Shown: positions 1 to 8,861, counted from the first letter of the stretch. The stretch is 64,000 nucleotides of DNA from Candidatus Spongiihabitans thiooxidans (GCA_001543005.1 LFLB01000022.1:179956-243955), one strand, 5' to 3'. Notes: generated from the letters alone by a model not told the origin. A program made the numbers and translations.

Positions 1-675
1 TCGGTGCCAACGGGTAACTTTGGCAACGTGCTGGCCGGCTATGTCGCAAAGCAGATGGGACTACCCATTCGCAGACTGATTATTGGCTCAAATCAAAATG
101 ATATATTGACCCGCTTTTTCGAAACCGGCGTGATGGAAAAAACCGGTGTGACCCCTACGCTGTCGCCAAGCATGGATATTCAAATATCGAGTAATTTTGA
201 GCGCTATTTGTTTGAACTGCTGGGGCATGACAGTGATCAGCTAAACCACATTATGGCATCTTTTAATGAGTCCGGTAAATTTACGCTTGACAAAAGCTTA
301 CTGCAAAAAGCGCAGCAAAGCTTTGGCGCATACCGAATGGATGACAAACAAATCAAAACAGATATTAACCAAATCTACAAATCCACTGGAGAGATTATCG
401 ACCCGCATTCTATCATCGGGGTTTCCGCTGCCAAAAATGCGGCAAAAAATACAGCCAAAAATAAGCATGACCCATCGTTGCCTACAGTGGCGATCGGCAC
501 CGCACATCCAGCAAAATTTCCGCAAGCAATCAAACTGGCAACCGGCATCGATGTTACGCTTCCAGCCCGTCTGTGGGATTTAATGAGTCTGGAAGAAAAA
601 GTTGAGAATGTCGATAACGACCTTGAATCCATTAAAACAAGAATCGACTGTTTTGCGCGTATTCATGAAGTTTAG
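1..675 (+). CDS. thrC: Threonine synthase, C-terminal part (cut by window edge)
   Basis: PLP-dependent conversion of O-phosphohomoserine to threonine, the last step of threonine synthesis. The reading frame is open at base 1, so the N-terminal half, with the PLP lysine, lies outside the window. What remains shows the family's VPTGNFGN phosphate-binding loop at the very edge, IGSNQND, and the late block that begins ATAHPAKF-like (here GTAHPAKF, about base 499). A lysine/alanine/asparagine-rich stretch near bases 428-463 looks like a small in-frame expansion (AAKN, AAKN, TAKN). The end overlaps the start of the next gene by 11 bp, which suggests translational coupling. Identity is confident; only the 3' part can be assessed. 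Confidence 0.93.
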   Translation, partial: SVPTGNFGNVLAGYVAKQMGLPIRRLIIGSNQNDILTRFFETGVMEKTGVTPTLSPSMDIQISSNFERYLFELLGHDSDQLNHIMASFNESGKFTLDKSLLQKAQQSFGAYRMDDKQIKTDINQIYKSTGEIIDPHSIIGVSAAKNAAKNTAKNKHDPSLPTVAIGTAHPAKFPQAIKLATGIDVTLPARLWDLMSLEEKVENVDNDLESIKTRIDCFARIHEV

Positions 676-1567
676 TGTTGCAGACTATGTTCGCCGCCAT
701 TGGAAAGGTAAGTTATCATTATCCCTCTCGTTCTGGATAAACTTTTTCTTTTTCTATATCGTTCTTGCGTTCCTTGAGCGATTCTTGTCGCCGCCCTATC
801 TATTAGACCAACTGGCAGTTTCATATTCTGTTGCAATATTCTCAATCGTCGTGCGCTTGATTATCTATCCTTGGCAAATCGTCGGGGTTATCAGAGCCTG
901 TGACAATGCCATTGACTCTAACATTAACCGTATCTGGATCATCGCCGCTCAGGCGGTTGTGGTGATGAGCATTGTGGCGACATTGACATTGACCTTCTCA
1001 AGCTATCAATCTTTGTTGGAATACAAACACAGCCTGCTGCCTCCCAAAAGCTTTGAAATTGCACCAAAATATACCTTGGATTTGGTCAAACAGGGGACGC
1101 TATTACACTTACGCGGACCAATGCAGTCCGGAATAACCCGGCGGGTTTCAGAATTTCTTCGGCAACATCCAGCGGTTACCGGAATTATTCTCGATAGCAA
1201 GGGCGGAAAAATTTCGGCCAGCCGCGGCTTGGCGAAAATAATCAGGGAAAATAAATTGGACACCTACAGCTTGGAAACTTGTATGTCAGCATGTACTACG
1301 GCATTTGCTGCTGGGGTGCATAGGGCATTAGGCACGAATGCCAAACTGGGGTTTCATCAATATCAGGCCTTCACTGTGTATCCGCACTTCGATATCGACC
1401 AGGAGCAGGCTAAAGATATTGCATGGTTCAAAGAGTATGGAATATCAGATTCATTTTTGAAAAAAATTTTTAGTCAACCACCCGAAAATATGTGGTGGCC
1501 GGATAACCAGGAATTATTGCAGGCGAATTTTGTTCACCAAATCAACTTTAAACTTAATGAGGAGTAA
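665..1567 (+). CDS. Membrane protein with ClpP/crotonase-fold periplasmic domain
   Basis: About 300 residues. I chose the ATG at 665, which overlaps the thrC stop, over an upstream in-frame start at 602, because the latter lies deep in thrC. The N-terminal half has three or four hydrophobic segments (near residues 20-40, 50-75 and 95-120). The C-terminal half has the pattern of a ClpP-like fold: a beta strand ending GIILDSKGG, then an SxxxC-type segment (TCMSACTTAFAAG) where a serine nucleophile would sit, then FHQYQAF. This resembles predicted periplasmic proteins of the ClpP class found in many proteobacteria. Whether it is an active protease is unknown; no catalytic lysine or histidine can be assigned by eye. 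It converges with the permease gene, the two 3' ends overlapping by 14 bp. Confidence 0.6.
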   Translation: MKFSVADYVRRHWKGKLSLSLSFWINFFFFYIVLAFLERFLSPPYLLDQLAVSYSVAIFSIVVRLIIYPWQIVGVIRACDNAIDSNINRIWIIAAQAVVVMSIVATLTLTFSSYQSLLEYKHSLLPPKSFEIAPKYTLDLVKQGTLLHLRGPMQSGITRRVSEFLRQHPAVTGIILDSKGGKISASRGLAKIIRENKLDTYSLETCMSACTTAFAAGVHRALGTNAKLGFHQYQAFTVYPHFDIDQEQAKDIAWFKEYGISDSFLKKIFSQPPENMWWPDNQELLQANFVHQINFKLNEE

Positions 1568-2405
1568 TGCCTCGAAGTCTTTCGCCTCGACGTCTTAGCA
1601 ATTCCATAGTACACAGCAACAGAATGGATACGATTACCAATAAAGTCGCCACCGCGAGAATGGTTGGACTGATTTGCTCGCGAATCCCCGAGAACATCTG
1701 CCACGGGATGGTTCGTTGTTTGTAGCTGCCAACGAATAACACGACAACAACTTCATCAAATGAAGTAATAAATGCAAATAGTCCCCCTGAAATTACGCCG
1801 GGCAAAATTAATGGCACAATAATCTTGAAAAATGTTGTGACTGGCGATGCCCCCAATGTGGCGGCAGCACGAATCAAACTATGGTCGAACCCAACTAAGG
1901 TTGCGGTCACGGTGATGACCACGAATGGCGTGCCTAGTGCGGCATGCGCTAATATGACGCCTAAATGGGTTGAAGACAATCCGATCTTGGTATAGAAAAA
2001 ATACATGCCCGCCGCAGAGATAATCAAGGGCACAATCATGGGCGAAATTAAAATGCCCATTATCACCGATTTATAGGGCATGTCTGCGCGGCTGAGTCCC
2101 AATGCCGCGATGGTGCCTAAAGTGGTTGAAATCAGTGTGGCAAAAATAGCGATGATAAAACTATTATTTACCGCGCCTTGCCAATTTAAACTGGTAAAAA
2201 AGTCTTCATACCACTTCAATGAATAGCCAGCGGGATCTAATCTCAGCATTTCTTCAGTAAAAGTGAAGAACGGCACCGCATTAAACGAAAGCGGCATGAT
2301 CACCACAATCGGCGCAATCAAGAAGAAAAAAATCAGCCCACAAATAAAAAGATAGGTATAGTGCCAGATTCTTTCCAGTGGTGTGGTGTAAGCCGGTAGC
2401 GCCAT
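1554..2405 (-). CDS. PotC-type ABC transporter permease (polyamine family)
   Basis: Inner-membrane permease of a spermidine/putrescine-type ABC importer, 283 residues with about six hydrophobic helices. The cytoplasmic EAA-like loop that contacts the ATPase is visible as AAATLGASPVTTFFKIIVP, followed by the usual glycine-rich helix. It is the last gene of the minus-strand operon and starts 24 bp after the other permease gene; a 17-bp duplication lies in that junction. The family assignment is firm. The substrate cannot be decided from sequence: putrescine, spermidine or another small cation fits the PotABCD family. Confidence 0.85.
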   Translation of the reverse strand: MALPAYTTPLERIWHYTYLFICGLIFFFLIAPIVVIMPLSFNAVPFFTFTEEMLRLDPAGYSLKWYEDFFTSLNWQGAVNNSFIIAIFATLISTTLGTIAALGLSRADMPYKSVIMGILISPMIVPLIISAAGMYFFYTKIGLSSTHLGVILAHAALGTPFVVITVTATLVGFDHSLIRAAATLGASPVTTFFKIIVPLILPGVISGGLFAFITSFDEVVVVLFVGSYKQRTIPWQMFSGIREQISPTILAVATLLVIVSILLLCTMELLRRRGERLRGITPH

Positions 2406-2408
2406 ATT

Positions 2409-2442
2409 CCAGTTATCCGAGTTTCCCAGTTATCCGAGTTTC
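2409..2442. repeat. 17-bp perfect tandem duplication at permease junction
   Basis: The unit ccagttatccgagtttc occurs twice head to tail (2409-2425 and 2426-2442). On the minus strand it duplicates the last codons and stop of the upstream permease gene, so a second copy of the stop-codon context lies between the two permease genes. It has the look of replication slippage. Confidence 0.9.
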
Positions 2443-3677
2443 ATGTTGTCGATGCCGACAATTCTGTCATACAAAAAGTAAAGTATTAAAACAATCGCGA
2501 GTAATATCGCACCCAACGCGGCCGCCAGACCCCAGTTCAAGGAGCTCGACATGTGAAACGCGATAAAATTGCTAATCAGCGTTCCGCTTTGTCCGCCAAC
2601 CAGCGCAGGCGTAATGTAATAACCAATTGACAGTATGAATACCAATATTGCACCAGCGCCAATTCCCGCAACGGTGTTAGGCATGTAAATTCTGACAAAT
2701 GCTGTGAATGGCGTTGCGCCCAGAGATTTTGCCGCTTTCATATAACTTGGGGGGATGGTTTTCATTACACTGTATAAGGGCAATACCATAAACGGCAACA
2801 AAATATGCACCATAGCAATTATGGTTCCTGTACGGTTGTGTATCATACTCAACCGATTATCATCCGCTACAAAACCCAACCAAACGATTAAATCATTTAT
2901 AACACCTTCTTGTTGTAACAGCGCGATCCATGCTGTTGTCCGCACCAATAACGAGGTCCAAAATGGCAGTAACACCAAAATGATAAGTAAATTACTCTTT
3001 CGGGTCGGTAATGCAGACAACAAATAGGCAATCGGATAAGCCAAAAACAGGCATATCACTGTAATCAACGAACTCATCCATACAGTACGCCAAAACAGTT
3101 TAAGGTAGATTCGCCTGTCATCCTTGTTTCTTACTATTTCTCCCGTTTCGCCATACCCCAGGTCCACCGCTGCCAGATAATAGGAAATGGTGTATGGGGC
3201 ACTCTCGCGCTTGAAGATTTTCCAGTTTTCGACATCGCCCCATTTCTGGTTGATGTCGATAAAAGATTGTTGATACGGCGCTTCCAGGCTGCCTGCTTTG
3301 CGCGTGGTTTTTCTGAACAAGCCGGAGAAACCTGGTTTTTCGTAGTTCAATCGGCGACCTACTCTGCCACCCAATTTAGTTTCATTCGCTTCGATAAAAT
3401 CTTCCGCCAAGGCAGCGAACACCTCCTCTGAGGGCAATTCCCCGCTTTGCTCATCCCAATTATTCAGCAACGGCACGGTGCGGTGCATGACTTCGCCAAC
3501 CAGTTGATTCTCGACGCTGCGAAACAGCATGTCGAGTATCGGCACGAAAAACGTAACGAGTATAAAAAGAAACAAGGGGACAACCAGCCCTATGGCCTTC
3601 AACTTGCCACGGCGCTGAGCGCGGGCCAGGCTGACTTTCAGCGGTACGCCGTCAACGGTGACTAATGTTTGACTCAC
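2430..3677 (-). CDS. PotB-type ABC transporter permease with long periplasmic insert
   Basis: Second permease of the PotABCD-type importer, 415 residues, well above the roughly 280-300 of ordinary PotB. The extra length is a hydrophilic block of about 130 residues (about residues 50-185) between the first hydrophobic helix and the remaining five; by topology it should face the periplasm. The EAA-like loop reads AAKSLGATPFTAFVRIYMP. The start is GTG (MSQTLVT), the first good start after the small upstream gene; its ribosome-binding site is weak. Permeases with this insert occur in PotB relatives, so I read it as a subfamily trait and not a fusion artefact. What the insert binds is unknown. Confidence 0.83.
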   Translation of the reverse strand: MSQTLVTVDGVPLKVSLARAQRRGKLKAIGLVVPLFLFILVTFFVPILDMLFRSVENQLVGEVMHRTVPLLNNWDEQSGELPSEEVFAALAEDFIEANETKLGGRVGRRLNYEKPGFSGLFRKTTRKAGSLEAPYQQSFIDINQKWGDVENWKIFKRESAPYTISYYLAAVDLGYGETGEIVRNKDDRRIYLKLFWRTVWMSSLITVICLFLAYPIAYLLSALPTRKSNLLIILVLLPFWTSLLVRTTAWIALLQQEGVINDLIVWLGFVADDNRLSMIHNRTGTIIAMVHILLPFMVLPLYSVMKTIPPSYMKAAKSLGATPFTAFVRIYMPNTVAGIGAGAILVFILSIGYYITPALVGGQSGTLISNFIAFHMSSSLNWGLAAALGAILLAIVLILYFLYDRIVGIDNMKLG

Positions 3678-3704
3678 TTAACGATTCTGCTAGCCGCCAG
3701 TGCC

Positions 3705-3845
3705 CTACGTACCGTGCTGCGATGGACGTTCAATCGGATTGCCCTCTTCATCAAGGCCATGCCGCTCATTCCACCACCCCGCAAAAAATATCGCTCCCGG
3801 TACTGCAATTAACACAAACAGCAACGCCACATAATAGTAATCCAC
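3705..3845 (-). CDS. Small single-helix membrane protein in the transporter operon (46 aa)
   Basis: A 46-codon ORF with a GTG start at 3845 and a stop at 3705. A strong ribosome-binding site (GAGGAGGTGAG) precedes it and overlaps the stop of the upstream small gene by a few bases. The product begins VDYYYVALLFVLIAV, one hydrophobic helix of about 20 residues, then a charged tail with GWWNERHGLDEEGNP. The good ribosome-binding site, operon position and spacing (3 bp after one gene, 27 bp before the permease) make it a credible gene. I do not recognise a family. A role as a small accessory subunit of the transporter is inference from position only. Confidence 0.6.
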   Translation of the reverse strand: MDYYYVALLFVLIAVPGAIFFAGWWNERHGLDEEGNPIERPSQHGT

Positions 3846-3848
3846 AAC

Positions 3849-4067
3849 TCACCTCCTCGGCGGATTAGCCGTCGTTTTTCCAGCACCAACTTTCGGTTGC
3901 CGAATCGTTACACTGAACATATACAAAATAAAACCGACGAAAATCAGTCCGAGTTCTTTCACCCCAGATCCGGATTCAATGAAATAAGCAATTAGCCCGG
4001 CGGCCATTACCAACACACCGAGCTGATTGCCGCCGATACGAAGCAATCTTTCATTAATGCCAAGCAC
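3849..4067 (-). CDS. Small two-helix membrane protein in the transporter operon (72 aa)
   Basis: A 72-residue ORF with a GTG start (MLGINERLL), 23 bp after the substrate-binding protein gene. It holds two hydrophobic segments (about residues 15-30 and 36-55) split by a short GSGVKELG loop, and a basic tail ending TTANPPRR. The stop is 3 bp before the start of the next small membrane protein. I do not recognise the family. It lies between the binding protein and permease genes of one transporter on the same strand, so it is probably co-transcribed, and may help assemble or stabilise the permease; that is inference. Confidence 0.6.
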   Translation of the reverse strand: MLGINERLLRIGGNQLGVLVMAAGLIAYFIESGSGVKELGLIFVGFILYMFSVTIRQPKVGAGKTTANPPRR

Positions 4068-4090
4068 CGCAACATTTCACTGTGTAGTGA

Positions 4091-5185
4091 TTACTGAGCC
4101 AGCCAAGCATTGAACTGCTCGGTTAAATCATCCTTGTTGTCGGCCCAGAACTCATAATCATAGATTAATGTGTTCTTGGCATTTTTCGGGTCGGTCGGCA
4201 TATGCGGGGCCATTGCGATGCCCAATTTAGCGTGTTTGCCAACAAGCGGGGCAGAGGATTTTCGCGCCGGACCATAGGAAATATATTTTGCCTGATCGGC
4301 GAGGTGCTGCGTATCGGTGGCGAACTTTAGATACTTCATCACCGCGGCTTCGTTCTTGCCGCCCTTAGGCACAATCCAACCATCAAGGTCAAACGCCTGC
4401 CAATCCCACAACATGGCAATCGGTTGTTTCTCTTCCACAATCGCCGAGAACAATCTGCCGTTGTAAGTTGAGCCCATCACCACTTCCCCATCGGCGAGAA
4501 GTTGCGGGGTTTGCGCACCTTTCTCCCACCAGATAACTTGGTCTTTAATGGTGTCAAGCTTTTTTAATGCGCGTTTCACGCCTGCTTCGGTACCGAGCTC
4601 TGCATAAACGTCGCCCACCGCAACGCCATCGGCGAGCAATGCCCATTCCAGATTATTGATCGGCCTTTTCTCCAACGCACGTTTGCCCGGATATTTTTTC
4701 AGATCAAACACATCATTGATGCTGGTCGGCGGATTGTCGCCGACTTTGTCGGTGCGATAGCCAAAAGTGGTTGAATACACGATTTGTGGAATAAAGCACG
4801 GAGACACAATCAAATCGCCAAAGTCTGCGGAAGCGAGCGTGCCGTCTGGAGCCTTGGCCAAATCTTTGTCGTGATTGATTTCAATCGCCAAACCCTCATC
4901 GCAAGCCGTGATCGCAGCCGATGCCACGACATCAACCAAATCCCAAGTGACATTGCCGGCTTCCTGCATCGCGCGCAGTTTTGACAATGCCTCGTTGGCA
5001 GAATCGTCATTGATGATTTTGATGTCGGGATTAGCCGCCATATAAGGTTCGTGGTACGCCTTTTGCTGGCTTGCGGTATAGGCACCGCCCCAAGACACGA
5101 CGACTAATTCGGTTTCCGCATGTGCTGCGGATACCAAACCAAATGCCGCCGATGCCAGCAGGGTTTGTTTTAAAATCTTGTTCAT
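4091..5185 (-). CDS. PotD/PotF-type periplasmic substrate-binding protein
   Basis: Periplasmic binding protein that delivers substrate to the neighbouring permeases, 364 residues. I chose the ATG at 5185 (MNKILKQT) because GAGGAGA stands 8 bp upstream; an upstream in-frame start at 5203 would add six residues ahead of the signal peptide. The signal peptide is clear: lysines at 3 and 6, a hydrophobic stretch, then cleavage after AHA near residue 23. The mature start (TELVVVSWGGAY) and later blocks such as NDDSANEAL and WWEKGAQTPQLLADGEV fit the polyamine-binding family (COG0687 type). The gene lies 81 bp after the ATPase gene. The exact ligand is not determined. Confidence 0.85.
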   Translation of the reverse strand: MNKILKQTLLASAAFGLVSAAHAETELVVVSWGGAYTASQQKAYHEPYMAANPDIKIINDDSANEALSKLRAMQEAGNVTWDLVDVVASAAITACDEGLAIEINHDKDLAKAPDGTLASADFGDLIVSPCFIPQIVYSTTFGYRTDKVGDNPPTSINDVFDLKKYPGKRALEKRPINNLEWALLADGVAVGDVYAELGTEAGVKRALKKLDTIKDQVIWWEKGAQTPQLLADGEVVMGSTYNGRLFSAIVEEKQPIAMLWDWQAFDLDGWIVPKGGKNEAAVMKYLKFATDTQHLADQAKYISYGPARKSSAPLVGKHAKLGIAMAPHMPTDPKNAKNTLIYDYEFWADNKDDLTEQFNAWLAQ

Positions 5186-5266
5186 TAGGAATTCTCCTCT
5201 CATAGGTTATTCTAGATATAAAAAATCACGAAATTTGTCGTACCGACTCACACTGCCAATCAACTA

Positions 5267-6361
5267 TTAATCTGACGGATCAAGAGCACGACAATCTTCC
5301 ATATTCCAGCCGATTTTAACCGTATCCCCTTCTTGAAGACTAGCATGGGCAGCTGAATTTGGAATTTTTACAATAAAGTCATCATGACCACAAACGGTGA
5401 ACCGGGTCCTAATATGGTCACCAAGATAAATTAGTTCTTCGGCTTTGGCACTAAACTCATTGGGCAAGGAGCCTTCCTCCGGGGCGACCACAACCCGCTC
5501 CGGGCGTAACGACAAAGTTGATCTTTCGCCAACCCCTCCGACATTGACTTTCTTGGCGTGGACTTCGCCACCCTGATCAATTTTGACTTTAACACTATCA
5601 CCAAAGTCTTCTATAACCTTGCCGAACAGACGATTATTTTCACCAATAAAGTTGGCGCAAAACGCATTGGCAGGTTGTTCATACAATACTTCCGGCGGCG
5701 CACATTGTTGAATAATGCCATCGTCAAACACGGCAATGCGGTTAGACATGGTCAGGGCTTCACTTTGGTCGTGGGTCACATACACTACGGTCAGGCCGAG
5801 ATTTTCGTGAATATGCTTGATTTCATACTGCATTTGTTCGCGCAGGTTTTTGTCAAGTGCGCCAAGGGGCTCGTCCATCAGCACCAGGTCGGGGTCGAAA
5901 ACCAGCGACCTCGCCACCGCCACCCGTTGCTGCTGTCCGCCCGACAATTGCGACGGCCGGCGGTCGCCGAAGGGGCCGAGTTGCACCATGTCCAGCGCCC
6001 GCTTGACCCGTTGTTCACGCTCGCTTTTGTCCATCTTTCGAACTTCAAGGGGGAACGCCAGATTTTCAGCCACCGTCATGTGCGGAAACAACGCATAATT
6101 CTGGAACACCATGCCGATGCCGCGTTTATGTGGCGCAACGTTGTTGATGCTCTGATCCTTGAGATAGATCTCGCCGTGTGTTGCTGGCTCAAATCCAGCG
6201 AGCATCATTAAGCAAGTCGTTTTTCCAGAACCTGATGGGCCTAACATGGTGAGAAATTCCCCTTCTGCCACATCCAGATTAAGGTTTTTTACGACCAGAA
6301 TCTCTCCATCATAACTTTTTTGAATATCGACAAAGCGAACCAGGGGTTTAGCGTTGGACAT
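5267..6361 (-). CDS. PotA-type ABC transporter ATPase
   Basis: Cytoplasmic ATPase that powers the PotABCD-type importer, 364 residues. Walker A is GPSGSGKTT (about residue 42), the Q-loop sits in VFQNYALFPH, the signature is LSGGQQQRVAVARS, Walker B is LVLMDEPLGALD, and the switch histidine is in VTHDQ. The last 110 residues form the TOBE-like domain typical of the PotA/MalK group (ENNRLFGKV, LRPERVVVAPEEG). It is the first gene of the operon (ATPase, binding protein, two small membrane proteins, two permeases); the 172 bp between it and bamC probably hold the promoter. The family is certain, the substrate open. Confidence 0.9.
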   Translation of the reverse strand: MSNAKPLVRFVDIQKSYDGEILVVKNLNLDVAEGEFLTMLGPSGSGKTTCLMMLAGFEPATHGEIYLKDQSINNVAPHKRGIGMVFQNYALFPHMTVAENLAFPLEVRKMDKSEREQRVKRALDMVQLGPFGDRRPSQLSGGQQQRVAVARSLVFDPDLVLMDEPLGALDKNLREQMQYEIKHIHENLGLTVVYVTHDQSEALTMSNRIAVFDDGIIQQCAPPEVLYEQPANAFCANFIGENNRLFGKVIEDFGDSVKVKIDQGGEVHAKKVNVGGVGERSTLSLRPERVVVAPEEGSLPNEFSAKAEELIYLGDHIRTRFTVCGHDDFIVKIPNSAAHASLQEGDTVKIGWNMEDCRALDPSD

Positions 6362-6533
6362 AAAGATTTTCTAATGAGTTTGCCAATGGGTTTAGTTCAG
6401 TTAATGAAACGCTATTTATTATAGCATACCCCACCACGGAGCGCCCTATGCGAGATTTCTCCACAAGTTGCATTTAGGCAGTTGCATTCAGGTTGAATTT
6501 TTTCCTGGCTTATTAAAGAAACTGTTTTTACAG

Positions 6534-7301
6534 TCACGCGGATTGGTCGAATATTAAAATGATATTTTGCAAGAAGTCAGCGATTCGCTCGGGGTTTGGG
6601 GGCAACTCCACCCACTCAAATGTGGTTATCTTTCTACCGGACTCAATGGCTTTTCTCGCAGTAACCCGGTGGCTTACAAACATTGCCGTTTTGTTCGGTG
6701 ATACTCGTTCAAATCTAAGGCGATATTTGTCGAGCGAAGTATTGCGGTTGATCGTGGCTTGCAACAAGCTCTTGAATAGTTGCTTAACCACTGACCCTTC
6801 TTCATCCAGTGCGATTTCTCGTTTAATCCATTCAGTCTCCATCGTACCCGCTTCGGGGTTATAGTCAACCAGGCTCACGCCGTTAGTTACCCAGTATTCA
6901 CTGATGGTCTTCCATGCTGATTCGACATTGGTATCGATTTCCAACCAGATTTTTTCGTCCTGCTTATTTATCCTGGCACCAATAACTTCCGGCAGCACTC
7001 TGGTTTCAGAAAACGGATTAGCATTTTCTTGCACCTTGGCATTCGAGCTGCCCACCAAATCTGGCGGCAGTTCAAGAGGTTTGGTCGTTTTTGCTCTGGC
7101 TAATTCCCGTTTGGTTACTTTAGACGATTTCCTTAACTTCGTTTGATTGGCTTCCGGATCAATGTTTTTAGGGCTCCGAACACTTTCTGTCTTGTCTTGA
7201 GACGCCGCTGTTGTGGATTTGCTTGAATATTTATCTCCTGTAAATGAGCAGGATGCGCTCAATATGCAGAAGATTGTTAAAAATAAAATTCGAAAAATCA
7301 C
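6534..7301 (-). CDS. bamC: BamC-like outer-membrane assembly lipoprotein
   Basis: Component of the BAM complex, which inserts beta-barrel proteins into the outer membrane. The signal peptide is short and hydrophobic (IFRILFLTIFCILSAS) and is followed by a cysteine, the likely lipid anchor. A low-complexity basic linker holds the LELPPDL segment that in BamC binds BamD. One helix-grip domain follows (about residues 110-240, with WLEIDTNVESAWKTISEYW). There seems to be one such domain where E. coli BamC has two, so it is a short form. There is no ATG at the 5' end; I chose the GTG at 7301 because it starts directly at the signal peptide, though TTG at 7331 is possible. It lies alone, not next to dapA. 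Confidence 0.7.
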   Translation of the reverse strand: MIFRILFLTIFCILSASCSFTGDKYSSKSTTAASQDKTESVRSPKNIDPEANQTKLRKSSKVTKRELARAKTTKPLELPPDLVGSSNAKVQENANPFSETRVLPEVIGARINKQDEKIWLEIDTNVESAWKTISEYWVTNGVSLVDYNPEAGTMETEWIKREIALDEEGSVVKQLFKSLLQATINRNTSLDKYRLRFERVSPNKTAMFVSHRVTARKAIESGRKITTFEWVELPPNPERIADFLQNIILIFDQSA

Positions 7302-7518
7302 TTTTTTTGTATCCAAAATTGTAAGAACCAAAGCAATCTGGAATTTAGCATATATCGGCGAATAGTCCCACTTAAAGTTACTGTTTACACAATATTCTGG
7401 ATAAACTTATCGGAAATCAGCGCAATTTGAGGAAATACACCAAACTCTTGCAACGACTGGCAGGTATTAAGGAGAACTTCAGGAAACCCTGATTGATTCA
7501 GCGCTTCCTTATTAGTGA

Positions 7519-8334
7519 TTAGTAACTGTGTTCGGCGTCAGGAAACTTGCCTTGTTTAACCTGCGTTACATACTCTGCCAGCGCGCCTTGAATTCCGAAT
7601 TTGTTTCCCTCAAGAAAATTCTTCACGAATTTTGCAGTCCTGCCCGGATAAAGGCCCAGCAAATCATGCCAAACCAATATTTGGCCATCCGTTCCTGCGC
7701 CAGCGCCAATCCCTATCACTGGGACATTGAGGCTGTTGGTCAATGTCACGCCAAGCGTCTGAGGGACACACTCAATCAAAATGACACTTGCGCCCGCCTG
7801 TTGCAACACTTTAGCTTCATCGATGATCGCTTGGCCCTGCGCCGGGTCCCGGCCTTGCACCCGATGCCCGCCAAGATGATTGATGGATTGCGGCGTCAGC
7901 CCCATATGCGCACAAACCGGAATACCCCTTTCAGTTAACAGCCGTGTGGTCTCCGCCAGCCAGGCTCCGCCTTCCAGTTTGACCATTTGCGCACCTTCAC
8001 GCATCAGTATTGCCGCGCTTTTCAGGCTTGCGGTTTCAGAGTAATAACTCATAAAAGGCAAATCGGCGGCCAGCAACGCCCCTTTGTTACCTTGTTTGGC
8101 ACAGCGAACATGGTAGGCAATATCTTCGATGGTGACTGGCAGGCTGCTGTCATGCCCCTGAATCACCATGCCCAACGAATCTCCGACTAAAAGCACTTCG
8201 ATTCCAGCCTCACTGGCCGCATGGGCACTGCAATAGTCATAGGCGGTAAGACAAGCAAACTTTTCCCCGGCGCGTTTCATTTGGGCCAGGGTGTTTATTG
8301 TAATATCCGGGCGAGATTGAGATTGAATTGACAT
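7519..8334 (-). CDS. panB: 3-methyl-2-oxobutanoate hydroxymethyltransferase
   Basis: Adds a hydroxymethyl group from methylene-tetrahydrofolate to alpha-ketoisovalerate to give ketopantoate, the first committed step to pantothenate and coenzyme A. The 271-residue length is normal. Typical blocks are CLTAYDY near residue 30, LLVGDSLGMVIQGHD with the metal-binding aspartate, the HMGLTPQ segment and the late GIGAG loop. I chose ATG 8334, with an AAGG-type ribosome-binding site, over 8373. The usual partner panC is not adjacent. coaD and coaE, later steps of coenzyme A synthesis, lie elsewhere in this window. Confidence 0.95.
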   Translation of the reverse strand: MSIQSQSRPDITINTLAQMKRAGEKFACLTAYDYCSAHAASEAGIEVLLVGDSLGMVIQGHDSSLPVTIEDIAYHVRCAKQGNKGALLAADLPFMSYYSETASLKSAAILMREGAQMVKLEGGAWLAETTRLLTERGIPVCAHMGLTPQSINHLGGHRVQGRDPAQGQAIIDEAKVLQQAGASVILIECVPQTLGVTLTNSLNVPVIGIGAGAGTDGQILVWHDLLGLYPGRTAKFVKNFLEGNKFGIQGALAEYVTQVKQGKFPDAEHSY

Positions 8335-8642
8335 GAACACTACCTTTTGCCGCACATTATAATGCGATTTCATATTGCATTGTTGCGATTATAGCCCCGT
8401 ATTCAATCGGCAGTCGATTGCCATTCGCCCGCTCAATCCGGATGCCTGTTATCCCGGTCATGCCCACGGCGCCGACCCGATGATGGCTGAACACCACTGC
8501 AGTTTGCGGGTGCGTTGAATGAGCAATTCGACATACCACCCTCTGTTGCACTTCAGAGTTGAATTCATAGACTTATACAGGAGATTGCCTTAGGATCAAT
8601 TATTCTTTAAACTCCCGCCCTCTTTTAACAACCGATCAAAAT
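8335..8642. other. Divergent intergenic region between panB and infA
   Basis: About 308 bp without a supported gene; it should hold the promoters of panB (minus) and infA (plus). A 64-codon open frame on the minus strand (8357-8551) has no ribosome-binding site or family pattern, and I treat it as chance. I could not fix a convincing -35/-10 pair by eye. Confidence 0.5.
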
Positions 8643-8861
8643 ATGGCAAAAGAAGAAAGCATTGAAATGGAAGGCACTATCATCGATGCCTTACCCAATA
8701 CTTTGTTTAAAGTAGAACTTGAAAATGGGCATGAAATTATTGCGCATATTTCGGGGAAAATGCGCAAGCACTATATACGCATACTACGCGGGGACAAAGT
8801 AACCGTTCAACTTACCCCCTATGACCTGAGCAAAGGTCGCATCACTTTCCGCGCACGTTAG
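8643..8861 (+). CDS. infA: Translation initiation factor IF-1
   Basis: A 72-residue S1/OB-fold protein that occupies the ribosomal A site during initiation and stimulates IF-2 and IF-3. The whole protein matches the family almost residue for residue: [13 protein letters not shown] start, [25 protein letters not shown] and the end [13 protein letters not shown]. The length is standard. It is transcribed alone on the plus strand, divergent from panB and convergent with ftsY. Confidence 0.98.
   Translation: MAKEESIEMEGTIIDALPNTLFKVELENGHEIIAHISGKMRKHYIRILRGDKVTVQLTPYDLSKGRITFRAR

Noticed and set aside
5558..6211. 217-codon plus-strand open frame opposite the PotA-type ATPase gene.
   Set aside because: Antisense shadow of a well-supported gene, with histidine- and arginine-rich text typical of such shadows.
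8357..8551. 64-codon minus-strand frame between panB and infA.
   Set aside because: No ribosome-binding site, no recognised motif, and it overlaps the promoter region of two divergent genes.
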